Below are positions 8,448-16,119 of a stretch of DNA of 64,000 nucleotides, one piece after another (positions within the stretch are counted from its first letter, which is position 1; each line of letters begins with the position of its first letter). A program made the translations under genes and the position numbers. This DNA comes from CAYPPK01 sp964412615 (GTDB lineage: Bacteria; Patescibacteriota; Minisyncoccia; Sungbacterales; HO2-52-23). Under the pieces are notes generated by a model. It was not told the origin of the DNA. It saw only the letters and a list, made by a program, of their open reading frames with translations, and made no database searches. The DNA is taken from positions 1 to 64,000 of the forward strand of contig CAYPPK010000004.1 in NCBI GenBank assembly GCA_964412615.1, read 5' to 3'.

Positions 8448-9725
8448 ATGACCGATTTTGACCTCAAGCGCGTCATGTATGATACGCTTGCCAATCTTGC
8501 CCATGAGGAGGGGATAAACGCGTCCGGCCGAGAAGAAGCCTTTGGCTGCATTTTTGGCCGGGATACCGCCATCACCATCCTCAAAATTCTTAAAATCCAC
8601 GAATTGCGCGCGGATCCTTATCTTCTGGAAATTTCCCGGCGGGCCTTGATAAATTTAGTAGCCTTGCAAGGAAAGGAAAGCAACACCGAAAGCGGAGAGG
8701 AACCGGGCAAGTTTGTTCATGAGTTTAGGCGCGAGCACTACGAGCATCTTCGGACAGCCGAGCCCCCTTGGTTTCTTTATCCGGATAATACCCTGAAAAA
8801 TTATGACTCTTTGGATTCTACGCCTTTGGCTTTATTGGCCTTATACGCCTACTGGGAAGCCACGGAAGAAGAGGAATTTTTAAATAAGGTAAGCCCAGGA
8901 GTGCGAGCGGGACTTAATTGGATGCTGGAAAAAGGGGACATGGACGGCGACAGTCTTTTGGAATTTTCCTTGCCGGCCGGGCGGATTCATGGCGGACTTA
9001 ATATCCAGTCTTGGACCGATTCGCATGAATCTTTTCTGCGCCCTGACGGCACTTTGCCTAAATATCCGATTGCCCCGGTGGAAGTGCAGGGGGCGGCTTG
9101 GCTGGCCTTTAAAGTTTGGGGAAAATTCTGGAAAGAAAAAGATAAAAAATTTTCCACTCGGCTTTTAAAAAAAGCTGACCGCTTGAAGGAAGCTTTCAAT
9201 TCCAAATTTTTATTTAAAGATCGGGGTTTGTATTACGCCGCTCAGGGTTTGGATGGAGATAAGCAGCAAATTAAGACCATTACCGCCAATCCTTTGCTCG
9301 GCCTTTGGGCAGCAGAAGGACGTAGCACTGCGGCCGAAGCTATTATTGATTCTTTTTATATAAAAGATATGATTACCCGTGCCTTTCAGGAAGATCTTTT
9401 TGACAGCGAGGCTGGTTTGCGCACTATGAGCACGGCTTCGCCAACTTATAATCCGGGCGAAGATTCGTACCACAACGGCAGCTTCTGGCCCATGCTAAAC
9501 GGTTTAATTTTTGAAGGGCTTTTGAATTTCGGATTTGTGGAAGAAGCTGCTTACTTAAAAGAAGCGGCGCTTAAGCCAATTCATTTTTTCCGCACGCCGA
9601 TTGAGCTTTACCAAAAAAATAAAAACGGCTATTTGGAATACCGTTCTCCTTCCGGACAAAAGGGCTGCCGGGAACAGGCCTGGACCGCCGCTTCGGTCTT
9701 ACATATGGTCTTGTCTTCAAATTGA
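8448..9725 (+). CDS. amylo-alpha-1,6-glucosidase/GH63-like glycoside hydrolase
   Basis: A 425-residue (alpha/alpha)6-barrel protein of the glycogen-debranching C-terminal/GH63-GH15 type. Visible motifs are GCIFGRDTAITI near the start, NYDSLDSTPLALLALYAYWE, the acidic segment DMDGDSLLEF, VQGAAWLAF, and the late block YHNGSFWPMLNGLIFEGLL. There is no signal peptide, so it acts in the cytosol. It is encoded directly after the GT4 gene. The substrate cannot be read from sequence. Confidence 0.8.
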   Translation: MTDFDLKRVMYDTLANLAHEEGINASGREEAFGCIFGRDTAITILKILKIHELRADPYLLEISRRALINLVALQGKESNTESGEEPGKFVHEFRREHYEHLRTAEPPWFLYPDNTLKNYDSLDSTPLALLALYAYWEATEEEEFLNKVSPGVRAGLNWMLEKGDMDGDSLLEFSLPAGRIHGGLNIQSWTDSHESFLRPDGTLPKYPIAPVEVQGAAWLAFKVWGKFWKEKDKKFSTRLLKKADRLKEAFNSKFLFKDRGLYYAAQGLDGDKQQIKTITANPLLGLWAAEGRSTAAEAIIDSFYIKDMITRAFQEDLFDSEAGLRTMSTASPTYNPGEDSYHNGSFWPMLNGLIFEGLLNFGFVEEAAYLKEAALKPIHFFRTPIELYQKNKNGYLEYRSPSGQKGCREQAWTAASVLHMVLSSN

Positions 9726-9750
9726 CAACCAGTCCTCTCTTTAATAGGCT
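9722..9750 (+). promoter_or_regulatory. promoter of the 9779 gene
   Basis: TTGACA overlapping the stop codon of the upstream gene, 17-base spacer, TAGGCT. It is followed by AAAAAGGAGC as ribosome binding site. Confidence 0.6.
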
Positions 9751-9778
9751 GTAATTAGCAAAAAAGGAGCTCTTTTTT

Positions 9779-10243
9779 ATGGCAAAAAGGACCAGACTTT
9801 CTGCTTACGAGGAAAGTATTTTGGCGGAAGTGATCAAGCTGGATAAAAAGATTGGTAGCTATAATGCCTGGTGTATCGTTGGAGGAGGGCTAATCGCACT
9901 TTTTGGTTCAATCCTTTCCTTGGCAACTGCCGCTAATAAATCAGCTGATTTCATTACCACATTCGCAATGATACTCTTAAGTTGTTTTGTGGGAGCTGTC
10001 ATCGGCATTCTAACTTATCGCTTCTTTTTCCGCTCTCGGCGTCTGAAAAAGATTCACGAATTGGAATCTATTTTACGTGAATCTGCAGCCAGGGAAGCTG
10101 TTGATGTAATTCTAAACGTGGACGAGATTTTCCGGCAGCTAGGAGACGTTGAGGACTTATTAGACGCGATCAGAAATCCAAGAAGTATACTGAGAGAACT
10201 TCTATCTGTGGAGCTGGCAAACAGATTAGAAACCGTCCGGTAA
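9779..10243 (+). CDS. two-helix membrane protein, unknown
   Basis: A 154-residue protein with a basic N-terminus, two membrane helices at about residues 30-52 (WCIVGGGLIALFGSILSLA) and 60-85 (FAMILLSCFVGAVIGILTYR), then a charged cytosolic helical tail of about 65 residues. No family is recognised. It is expressed alone from the promoter overlapping the previous stop, has a strong GGAG site, and ends in a terminator. Confidence 0.7.
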   Translation: MAKRTRLSAYEESILAEVIKLDKKIGSYNAWCIVGGGLIALFGSILSLATAANKSADFITTFAMILLSCFVGAVIGILTYRFFFRSRRLKKIHELESILRESAAREAVDVILNVDEIFRQLGDVEDLLDAIRNPRSILRELLSVELANRLETVR

Positions 10244-10258
10244 TCCGGCGGTTTTTTA
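10230..10258 (+). terminator. intrinsic terminator
   Basis: AACCGTCCGG facing CCGGCGGTT around TAAT, then a run of six T. It overlaps the last codons of the gene. Confidence 0.8.
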
Positions 10259-10269
10259 ATTTCTGGTGG

Positions 10270-10298
10270 TTCATATTTTTTTCACTCGTTGCTAAAAT
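10270..10298 (+). promoter_or_regulatory. promoter of candidate structured RNA
   Basis: TTCATA, 17-base spacer ending in TGC, TAAAAT. The predicted start is about 10305, exactly where the paired RNA begins. Confidence 0.5.
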
Positions 10299-10304
10299 CA
10301 TTTA

Positions 10305-10500
10305 CTTAACCGGAGAATGCTTTGCATAGGCAGGGCCGCCCAAAGCCCTGGCAGCTGTCAGCTAGATCACTTCAGATTTTTTCGCTTTGACGAAAGCAGT
10401 AAGGAAAGTTTGTCGCTATCTTTATCTTGCTGTTTCTGAATGAATCCAGACGATGGCGGTACGACGTCTTATGCCAAGCGAACTCCGGTTTTTATTTTTT
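10305..10500 (+). ncRNA. candidate structured non-coding RNA (~190 nt)
   Basis: A non-coding interval closed by a long-range stem: AACCGGAG (10308-10315) with CTCCGGTT (10483-10490), then GCTT/AAGC and GCATA/TATGC separated by small symmetric loops. Inside are hairpins CAGGGC/GCCCTG (10331-10350), CAGTAAG/CTTGCTG (10397-10432) enclosed by TTCAGA/TCTGAA, and AGACG/CGTCT (10448-10469). CGCC in the first loop can pair with GGCG in the last. The closing stem runs into a T tract, forming its own terminator, and a promoter sits right before it. I cannot assign it to a known RNA family. Confidence 0.55.
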
Positions 10501-10573
10501 CATTTCGGGTTCATGCCTTTTCTTTACACTGTTTGGGTTACTTAATTTATTTACTAATTTTTAATAAAAATCC

Positions 10574-11164
10574 ATGAAGACAGCCATAAAAATTATTGCT
10601 CCAAGTCTTGGAGTTTTAGTGCTTGTTTCTTTACTGTCGTTGGTTTCGGTCCAAGCCCAGGCGGCAGGCCTGGGGCGAGGCTCGCAAGGAGAACAAGTGC
10701 AGGCCCTGCAAAGATTATTAATTAACATGGGATATTTGGCCTCCGGTCTGGATACTGGTTTTTACGGTCCGTTGACCGAAGAAGCGGTAAGACAATTTCA
10801 GGCCGACAATAATATTTCCACTACCGGCTTTTTTGGTCCGCTTACTTTTGCCGCGATGAAAGAAGCAACTCAGTCCACTACTCCAGCTCCTAATGGAAGC
10901 ACGGGGCCGCAAACCCAAAATACGACTAGAGGTCTTGGCCGTGGCGACCGGGGTGAACCGGTAAGGGTTTTGCAAGGTGCTTTAATTCAGTTGGGATATT
11001 TGGGGTCGGGACTTAGTACCGGGTTCTATGGTCCGCTCACCGAAGATGCAGTAAGGAGATTCCAAGTGGATAATGGTTTGTCAGCAACCGGATTTTTTGA
11101 CGCAGCCACTTTGGCTAAGTTGAAAGAAATACTGCAGGCGCAAAACCCAAGTACCTCTCCATAA
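10574..11164 (+). CDS. secreted peptidoglycan-binding protein, two PG_binding_1 domains
   Basis: A 196-residue secreted protein: signal peptide (about residues 1-31, cleavage after VQAQA), then two PG_binding_1 repeats. Each has the pattern GLGRG..GE.VQ.LQ..L...GYL.SGL.TGFYGPLTE.AVR.FQ, at about residues 33-98 and 118-185, joined by a Ser/Thr/Pro linker. No catalytic domain is attached, so it is a wall-binding protein rather than a hydrolase. It follows the candidate structured RNA by about 75 bases. Confidence 0.88.
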   Translation: MKTAIKIIAPSLGVLVLVSLLSLVSVQAQAAGLGRGSQGEQVQALQRLLINMGYLASGLDTGFYGPLTEEAVRQFQADNNISTTGFFGPLTFAAMKEATQSTTPAPNGSTGPQTQNTTRGLGRGDRGEPVRVLQGALIQLGYLGSGLSTGFYGPLTEDAVRRFQVDNGLSATGFFDAATLAKLKEILQAQNPSTSP

Positions 11165-11293
11165 GGGTGTTTTTAATTTTAATTTCACTTCCCGTCAATA
11201 TACTGCTTAACATTAGCTCTTTGTTCTTAAAATAAAGGTCGCGTGCGCGTCGTACCGCGCTCGTAATTTATTAACAATTAAAACCCCAAAACT

Positions 11294-11710
11294 ATGAAAA
11301 AAACATTGCACAAAACAGCGGCCGTAGTTTCGATGGGTCTTATGGCGCTGGCACCAGTTGGGATGGTGGCCGCGCCTGCAGTTGCTTCGGCTAATATCCT
11401 GGACGGGGGATTATTTAACGGCAATGATATGGATCTAGGGGATCTCTTTCTTCTGGACAGATTATTTGGCGATAATAGTGGCATTTTTGGCGGAGGCGGC
11501 ACGGATTTGGGCGACTTAATTATTCTGGATGAGCTCTTTGGAAATGATAACGGGATATTTAACGGTAATAATGATGTTGATCTGAACGGAGATAATTTGT
11601 TTAACGGGGACTTTGACTTCGGGGATCTCTTCATCCTAGACCGGCTCTTTACCGGAGATAATGATGTTGATTTAGGTGACTTGTTTATTCTGGATCAGCT
11701 CTTTAACTAG
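11294..11710 (+). CDS. secreted protein with LGDLFILDxLF repeats
   Basis: A 138-residue secreted protein with a signal peptide (MKKTLHKTAAVVSMGLMALA, cleavage near VASA). The mature part carries four copies of an 11-12 residue motif: DLGDLFLLDRLF, DLGDLIILDELF, DFGDLFILDRLF, DLGDLFILDQLF. They are separated by Gly/Asn/Asp-rich spacers such as NGNNDVDLNGD. The spacers resemble calcium-binding loops but I do not recognise a family. The next gene encodes a second secreted protein with the same motif. An 11-bp-stem terminator follows. Confidence 0.8.
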   Translation: MKKTLHKTAAVVSMGLMALAPVGMVAAPAVASANILDGGLFNGNDMDLGDLFLLDRLFGDNSGIFGGGGTDLGDLIILDELFGNDNGIFNGNNDVDLNGDNLFNGDFDFGDLFILDRLFTGDNDVDLGDLFILDQLFN

Positions 11711-11736
11711 TCGGAGGACAAAACGTAACCAAACAA

Positions 11737-11765
11737 GAAAAAGCGACCTTAGTCGCTTTTTCTTT
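11737..11765 (+). terminator. intrinsic terminator
   Basis: Perfect 11-bp stem GAAAAAGCGAC/GTCGCTTTTTC with loop CTTA. It lies between the two LGDLFILDxLF genes, ten bases before the second ATG. Confidence 0.85.
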
Positions 11766-11774
11766 GTATTTTTT

Positions 11775-12101
11775 ATGCGTTACTTATTTATTTTTCTTTT
11801 ACTGGGATCAGCAGCGTTTTTAATTCAGCCCATGCCGGGGCATGCCGCCGATAGTGCCATGCTGCGCCTGGAATTTGCCAAAATCAGAATGGCTTTAACG
11901 GAAATACAGAAATCCCTGGAAATACTGGAAAAACAAATTGGGGGAGAAGAAGAAATTAATCCGGAAGCTACTCTTCCTCCCAGGCGGCTTAGTTTGGGCG
12001 AACTCTTTATTCTCGATCGTTTATTTCGCAGCCGTTTCTTAAATCCCGAGCGCACTACGTTGGGAGATCTGCTTATATTGGAGAAGCTGTTCAATCCGTA
12101 A
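11775..12101 (+). CDS. secreted coiled-coil protein with LGDLFILDxLF motifs
   Basis: A 108-residue secreted protein: signal peptide MRYLFIFLLLGSAAFLIQ to GHAADS, a short coiled-coil segment (LRLEFAKIRMALTEIQKSLE), then two copies of the motif seen in the previous gene, LGELFILDRLF and LGDLLILEKLF. ATG 11775 gives a proper signal peptide; longer in-frame openings would run through the terminator. Its 3' end overlaps the convergent gene at 12039 by 63 bases. No family is recognised; pairing with the upstream repeat protein suggests a joint surface assembly. Confidence 0.7.
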   Translation: MRYLFIFLLLGSAAFLIQPMPGHAADSAMLRLEFAKIRMALTEIQKSLEILEKQIGGEEEINPEATLPPRRLSLGELFILDRLFRSRFLNPERTTLGDLLILEKLFNP

Positions 12102-13031
12102 CGGCAAGGATTTACTATGCCAGGTATCTAAGGTCGCTATTTTTTTACGGCGGCTGGCAAGCAATTCCAAAATCCTGGAGCGGGAGAGAGAAAGTTTTTG
12201 CGCGGATAATTTGCTGTTCTCTGCGGCTACTTTTTTATTCGTAACATTTTCTTTTTTTCCGGCACTGACTTCGTTCGGAGTTATGACAATTACCGAGAGT
12301 CCTTGACTTTGCAGTTCGGCCACTAAGCCCTTTTTATGTCCTGCGCCAAATTGCAAGATGCCTACTTCAGTTTTTTCTGCGGTCAATCCTTTGGCAAAAT
12401 TTTCCGCCGTTTCTTTATTTCTTTGGTCTACCACCACTGCTTGGATTTGGCGAGCGGAATCTTTACTGCGCGTAGCAACATAATTGCGAACAATTTTGGC
12501 GCTTTTTTCATAAGTGTCCTTGTTTTCCGCTCCATAAAGCGCGAAATTTTCTCCTTCCGCCTTGAGTTTGTGCGCCGCTCCCTTGAGTATAACTTCTCGC
12601 TCTAAGATTCTGGCTTCTTGAGAGTTTTTATTTTGTTCCAATTTGTGCAAATTGGAGCGCAAGCTATCCAGCTTGGCCTGGGGAACCGGTCCGTACATTT
12701 CGCCTTCGGTCATTACGTATTTGATGCCGGTCTGACGGGTCAGGAAAGAAATTATTTTATAGATTTGGTTTTGAGCAATTTCGGCGTCATTATTGGAGAC
12801 GTCGGCCGCTTGGCTGCCTGGATTTTTATGTACTTGAGGAATATAAATCGCAACTCCTTTAGCCGCCGGAGTAGAGTAAAAGGTAACCGAGGAGGCGGGT
12901 AAGCCGGCTGAATTAATTTTGGCCACTAAGGCTTGGGCATCGTTTTGAGGTTCTGCCAAGACTGTGCCGGCCGGAGATAATACCGAAATAAAAAGAACAA
13001 AAGCTGCTACTTTCTTGGACAAAGAATTCAT
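12039..13031 (-). CDS. secreted TraB/GumN-like protein (tentative)
   Basis: A 330-residue secreted protein (signal peptide ending near VLAEP). The core has VAIYIPQVHKNPGS (about residues 60-73), YVMTEGEMYGP, and late in the chain EVGILQFGAGHKKGLVAEL followed by GLSVIVITPNEV. This layout recalls TraB/GumN/ChaN-type domains of poorly known enzymatic role. The C-terminus is basic and its last 20 codons overlap the convergent secreted-repeat gene. Family assignment is weak. Confidence 0.45.
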   Translation of the reverse strand: MNSLSKKVAAFVLFISVLSPAGTVLAEPQNDAQALVAKINSAGLPASSVTFYSTPAAKGVAIYIPQVHKNPGSQAADVSNNDAEIAQNQIYKIISFLTRQTGIKYVMTEGEMYGPVPQAKLDSLRSNLHKLEQNKNSQEARILEREVILKGAAHKLKAEGENFALYGAENKDTYEKSAKIVRNYVATRSKDSARQIQAVVVDQRNKETAENFAKGLTAEKTEVGILQFGAGHKKGLVAELQSQGLSVIVITPNEVSAGKKENVTNKKVAAENSKLSAQKLSLSRSRILELLASRRKKIATLDTWHSKSLPLRIEQLLQYKQISQRSALGI

Positions 13032-13100
13032 TACGCAAGTTTTTCTGAATTATCTTCATGAAGATTCAATCATGAAGATTCTATTAACCGACGAGGTCAG

Positions 13101-13130
13101 ATGCTAGCATTCCGTCCAGGCCCTCGTCAA
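13101..13130 (-). promoter_or_regulatory. promoter of the 12039-13031 gene
   Basis: Minus strand TTGACG, 18-base spacer ending in TGC, TAGCAT. The 60-base leader contains GAATCTTCATGA twice in direct orientation (13049-13076), a possible operator. Confidence 0.6.
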
Positions 13131-13131
13131 G

Positions 13132-13312
13132 TTTTTTCAGTTTTTATCCGTTAGCTAAAGTAATTTTGACAAAATAAGCAAACATGGCTTGCAAAAAATT
13201 TCTTTCACTTTTATTTCACTTGTATAAATTAGACTTTCTTCAGTAAAAGTTCTTTTTACAATTCCGGTCGACGGATTTAAGTTTGGATAATAACTAAGCC
13301 AGTTCTATTATT
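13132..13312. other. intergenic region
   Basis: Between the divergent units. It holds AT-rich sequence with two TTTCACTT repeats and a TATAAA at about 13224 that may serve the DUF1059-like gene. Nothing else is seen. Confidence 0.3.
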
Positions 13313-13465
13313 ATGGTTCATGTTGTTAATTGCGAATGCGGCTGGGTTTCCAAAAACGAGGACCGAGAAACATTGGTGAAAGAAGTGGAGCGCCATGCCC
13401 GGGAAGATCATGGAATGACGGATGTAACCAGAGAGGAAATATTAGAGATGGCCGAAAAACCATAA
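13313..13465 (+). CDS. DUF1059-like small protein
   Basis: A 50-residue protein, MVHVVNCECGWVSKNEDRET onward, with the DUF1059 pattern: CxCGW near the N-terminus, then HAREDHG and a C-terminal TREEILEMA. The Cys and His residues suggest metal binding; function in the family is unknown. It is a single-gene unit ending in a 14-bp-stem terminator. Confidence 0.75.
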   Translation: MVHVVNCECGWVSKNEDRETLVKEVERHAREDHGMTDVTREEILEMAEKP

Positions 13466-13480
13466 AATCTGCCCGATTTT

Positions 13481-13515
13481 AAAAGCAAGCTCTACCGTAG
13501 AGCTTGCTTTTTTTA
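13481..13515 (+). terminator. strong intrinsic terminator
   Basis: 14-bp stem AAAAGCAAGCTCTA/TAGAGCTTGCTTTT with a three-base loop, then T run. Confidence 0.85.
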
Positions 13516-13537
13516 TTTACCGCGCTAACATTAAATT

Positions 13538-13957
13538 ATGGGAATAAGTTTTTACTCTCTGATCATTTTTGTTTCTCTGGCCGGACTTTTGCTTGCCCTT
13601 TATATCCATTACAAAAAGCAAACGCGCCAAGTTTTGGTCTGTCCCATTGGTTCGGACTGCGATGCCGTCATTCACAGTGAATACTCGCGGTTTCTTGGTA
13701 TTCCCATAGAAATTTTAGGCATTTTTTATTATGGCGGCCTTAGTTTAAGCTACGGAATTTTTCTCATGCAACCAGATTTGGTTTCGCCTTTGATACTTTT
13801 TCTGGTTTTGGGTTTATCTACGCTGGCTTTTCTTTTTTCACTTTACCTTACTTTTATTCAGGCTTTTGTCTTGCGCCAGTGGTGCGTTTGGTGTCTTACC
13901 TCGGCTTCCTTTTGTTTGCTAATTTTTCTTTTCGCCCTCTTAGGCGCGGGAGCTTAA
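13538..13957 (+). CDS. vitamin K epoxide reductase (VKOR) family protein
   Basis: A 139-residue four-helix membrane protein of the VKOR family, which regenerates disulfides for extracytoplasmic oxidative folding. The loop cysteines lie in CPIGSDCDAVIHSEYS (about residues 35-50) with the conserved serine/tyrosine region after them, and the redox CxxC is QWCVWCLTSA near residues 113-123. No fused thioredoxin domain is present, so the partner must be separate. Confidence 0.88.
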   Translation: MGISFYSLIIFVSLAGLLLALYIHYKKQTRQVLVCPIGSDCDAVIHSEYSRFLGIPIEILGIFYYGGLSLSYGIFLMQPDLVSPLILFLVLGLSTLAFLFSLYLTFIQAFVLRQWCVWCLTSASFCLLIFLFALLGAGA

Positions 13958-14007
13958 ATATAAAATTGCTTCATTGCTTTTTTAGAAGATAGTATTAAAT
14001 TATTATC

Positions 14008-14229
14008 ATGTATAATAAACGCCTTTTTCGCAGTGAAGCAGATAAAATGCTGGGCGGAGTCATTGGCGGTTTGGGAGAGTTTTTTGCCATTGATCCGAAC
14101 TTGCTCCGCTTAGTATTTGTTTTTCTCACTATTGCCACTGGTGTGCTGCCGGGAATAATTTTTTATTTGCTCGCTATAATTATAGTCCCCAAATTCCCTC
14201 AAACAGCGGCCAAAGAAGGTAAGAAATAA
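14008..14229 (+). CDS. PspC domain membrane protein
   Basis: A 73-residue PspC domain: KRLFRSEADKMLGGVIGGLG, then FAIDPNLLRLVFVFLTIATG and a second hydrophobic stretch ending in IIVPKFP. In other bacteria PspC senses envelope stress with PspA, but no pspA is present here. It is a stand-alone small gene, 50 bases after the VKOR gene. Confidence 0.88.
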   Translation: MYNKRLFRSEADKMLGGVIGGLGEFFAIDPNLLRLVFVFLTIATGVLPGIIFYLLAIIIVPKFPQTAAKEGKK

Positions 14230-14267
14230 TTTTAATTTAAGCTAGGTTGGAATAAATTAAACAAAAT

Positions 14268-14801
14268 ATGCCAGCAAAATTTCTTTATCTTATTATCGCT
14301 ATATTGATTGTGATAGGCGCTTTGGTAGCATGGCAGCAGTTTTCTCCCGAGCCGGGAAAAATCAGCAATTTTGCCGAATGTGAGGAAGCAGGGCATCCCA
14401 TTATGGAATCATATCCGCGCCGCTGTGCCGTCAAAGGCGGGGACACGTTTACCGAGGATATAGGCGATGCCTTAGAAAAACAGAATTTAATTAGGATTAC
14501 CAGTCCCCAGCCCAATCAAATTATTACCAGTCCCTTGCTGGTCAGAGGCGAGGCCCGCGGCAATTGGTATTTTGAAGCCAGCTTTCCGGTCGCCCTCTAC
14601 GATGGTTATGGCAAACTATTGGTTCAGGTTCCAGCCCAAGCCCAGGGAGAATGGATGACAACTGAATTTGTTCCGTTTGAAGCAAGATTAGAATTCACCC
14701 CTGCTACCGGGAGCGGCTTTCTGGTTTTGGAAAAAGATAATCCTTCGGGTTTGCCGGAACACGCCGATCAATTAAGGATTCCAATTCGTTTTAGTCGTTA
14801 A
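14268..14801 (+). CDS. membrane-anchored Gmad2 domain protein
   Basis: A 177-residue protein with an N-terminal anchor (LIIAILIVIGALVAW), a small Cys-containing motif ECEEAGHPIMESYPRRCA (about residues 38-55), and a C-terminal Gmad2 immunoglobulin-like domain (ITSPQPNQIITSPLLVRGEA to the end). Gmad2 occurs in spore-germination and other surface proteins. Function here is unknown; it is probably an extracytoplasmic binding protein. Confidence 0.75.
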   Translation: MPAKFLYLIIAILIVIGALVAWQQFSPEPGKISNFAECEEAGHPIMESYPRRCAVKGGDTFTEDIGDALEKQNLIRITSPQPNQIITSPLLVRGEARGNWYFEASFPVALYDGYGKLLVQVPAQAQGEWMTTEFVPFEARLEFTPATGSGFLVLEKDNPSGLPEHADQLRIPIRFSR

Positions 14802-14810
14802 ATAACCGAC

Positions 14811-14955
14811 GCCCGCAGCAGAGCTGCGGGATATTCCCCGACGGAATACGCGTCCTAAAATCGGACGACAACGTCGGGGTTATCTCCTCCACTTCGCTCC
14901 GGGCTGGCATTCATCCTCGCCCCGATGGTCATCGGGGTGAGGTATTCTGCCAGAG
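14811..14955. repeat. REP/IS605-like palindromic element 1
   Basis: Three nested palindromes in a row: CCCGCAGC/GCTGCGGG (14812-14830), CCCCGACG/CGTCGGGG (14836-14879) enclosing CGTCC/GGACG, and CTGGCA/TGCCAG (14904-14953) enclosing a 13-bp stem. The 15-mer GGCTGGCATTCATCC recurs exactly in the element at 38473-38661, which has the same three-hairpin layout. No transposase is attached. Confidence 0.65.
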
Positions 14956-14971
14956 ATAATAACAAATTGAT

Positions 14972-15091
14972 ATGGCTAAAGCCAAAAAAAAGAGCGTCTA
15001 TCGTAGCGCGGTGACAGGAAAATTTGTCACTAAAAAATATACGCTCAAAAATCCCAAGACGACCGAACGGGAAAGCGTGCGCCAAAAATAA
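14972..15091 (+). CDS. small basic protein (SVYRSAVTGKFVT family)
   Basis: A 39-residue protein: a lysine-rich start, then SVYRSAVTGKFVTKKY and HPKTT-like NPKTTERESV. This pattern is known from many short conserved hypothetical proteins. No function is known. The next gene starts two bases after its stop, so the two are probably co-expressed. Confidence 0.65.
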   Translation: MAKAKKKSVYRSAVTGKFVTKKYTLKNPKTTERESVRQK

Positions 15092-15092
15092 A

Positions 15093-15833
15093 ATGGATAA
15101 AAATTTTTATCTAAAAACTGCTTTAGTTGTTTTTGTGTTTACCCTGCTTTTGGCCGGCTGGTTCGCTTTAGGGAAAAAAGATATTGCTCCTACCAATTTG
15201 GCTGAAGAGATTAATCCGCCGGAGGTGATAACGGAAATTAAAAGTCTTATTTTATATTCCGTACCATTTTTTGCCCAAGCTCCTTTGGGTAATTGGGCTG
15301 ATCCTCGTCAGCAAAGCGGATGTGAAGAGGCAGTTGCCTTGATGGCCATGCTCTGGGTACAAGGTAAAAATCTTACTTCGGCTGAAGCCGAAACAGAAAT
15401 AAAAATGATCTCGGATGTCCAAAAGGAAAATTACGGAAGTTTTTACGATACTTCGGCTTCTGCTACGGCAGAAAGAATTTTTAAGAAATATTTTAATTAT
15501 GAAAAAACAGATGTTCGCTATAGAATCAGCGGTGAAGACATAAAAAAGGAACTTGCCCGAGGTAATTTAGTAATTGTTCCGGTGAACGGGCAAAAACTTA
15601 ATAATCCTTATTATACTTTTCCCGGGCCGGAACAGCACCAAATTTTAATCATCGGCTATGATCCGGCAACAGAAGAATTTATCGCCCACGATCCGGGCAC
15701 CAAACGGGGAGCGGAATTTCGCTATTCCTACTTGATGGTAGAAAATGCCTTGCGTGATTATGCAACTGGATTCCATCAGCCGCTGCAGGAGCAAATTACG
15801 GCCATGATTATAATTAAACCCAATAATTTATGA
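15093..15833 (+). CDS. membrane-anchored C39-like cysteine peptidase
   Basis: A 246-residue protein with an N-terminal anchor (TALVVFVFTLLLAGWFALG) and a peptidase C39-like (C39_2) domain. The catalytic cysteine lies in QQSGCEEAVALMAM (about residue 77), the histidine in GPEQHQILIIGYDP (about residue 186), followed by FIAHDPGTKRG. It acts outside the membrane. The ATG at 15093 follows the small basic gene; the last base pairs overlap the DUF167 gene (ATGA). Confidence 0.8.
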   Translation: MDKNFYLKTALVVFVFTLLLAGWFALGKKDIAPTNLAEEINPPEVITEIKSLILYSVPFFAQAPLGNWADPRQQSGCEEAVALMAMLWVQGKNLTSAEAETEIKMISDVQKENYGSFYDTSASATAERIFKKYFNYEKTDVRYRISGEDIKKELARGNLVIVPVNGQKLNNPYYTFPGPEQHQILIIGYDPATEEFIAHDPGTKRGAEFRYSYLMVENALRDYATGFHQPLQEQITAMIIIKPNNL

Positions 15834-16048
15834 GGATTTTCGTAAAAGCCAAGCCGGGAGCGCGAGAAGAAAACATTGAAAAATTGGATGATAACCATTT
15901 TATTGTCGCCGTCAAAGAGCCGCCGGTGCAAGGCAGGGCTAATGCGGCAATTATAAGAGCTTTAGCTGATTATTTTGGCTTAGCAACGTCCAGGCTGGAG
16001 ATTGTATCCGGCAGAACAGCCAGGGAAAAAATCGTGGAAATAAAATAA
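15830..16048 (+). CDS. DUF167/YggU family protein
   Basis: A 72-residue DUF167 protein: MRIFVKAKPGAREENIEKLD, AVKEPPVQGRANAAIIRALADYF, IVSGRTAREKIVEI. Function is unknown across bacteria. Its ATG overlaps the stop of the C39-like peptidase gene. Confidence 0.88.
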   Translation: MRIFVKAKPGAREENIEKLDDNHFIVAVKEPPVQGRANAAIIRALADYFGLATSRLEIVSGRTAREKIVEIK

Positions 16049-16119
16049 ATTAACAGTATTTAATTAAAATTTAAGATTTCCATGCTAACCATACGGCAGC
16101 TCTTATAAGGAGGGTAGGC

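Noticed and set aside
10450..10470. GGCGGTACGACG resembling a T-box antiterminator motif
   Set aside because: It lacks the full T-box bulge sequence and specifier loop, and no synthetase or amino-acid gene follows.
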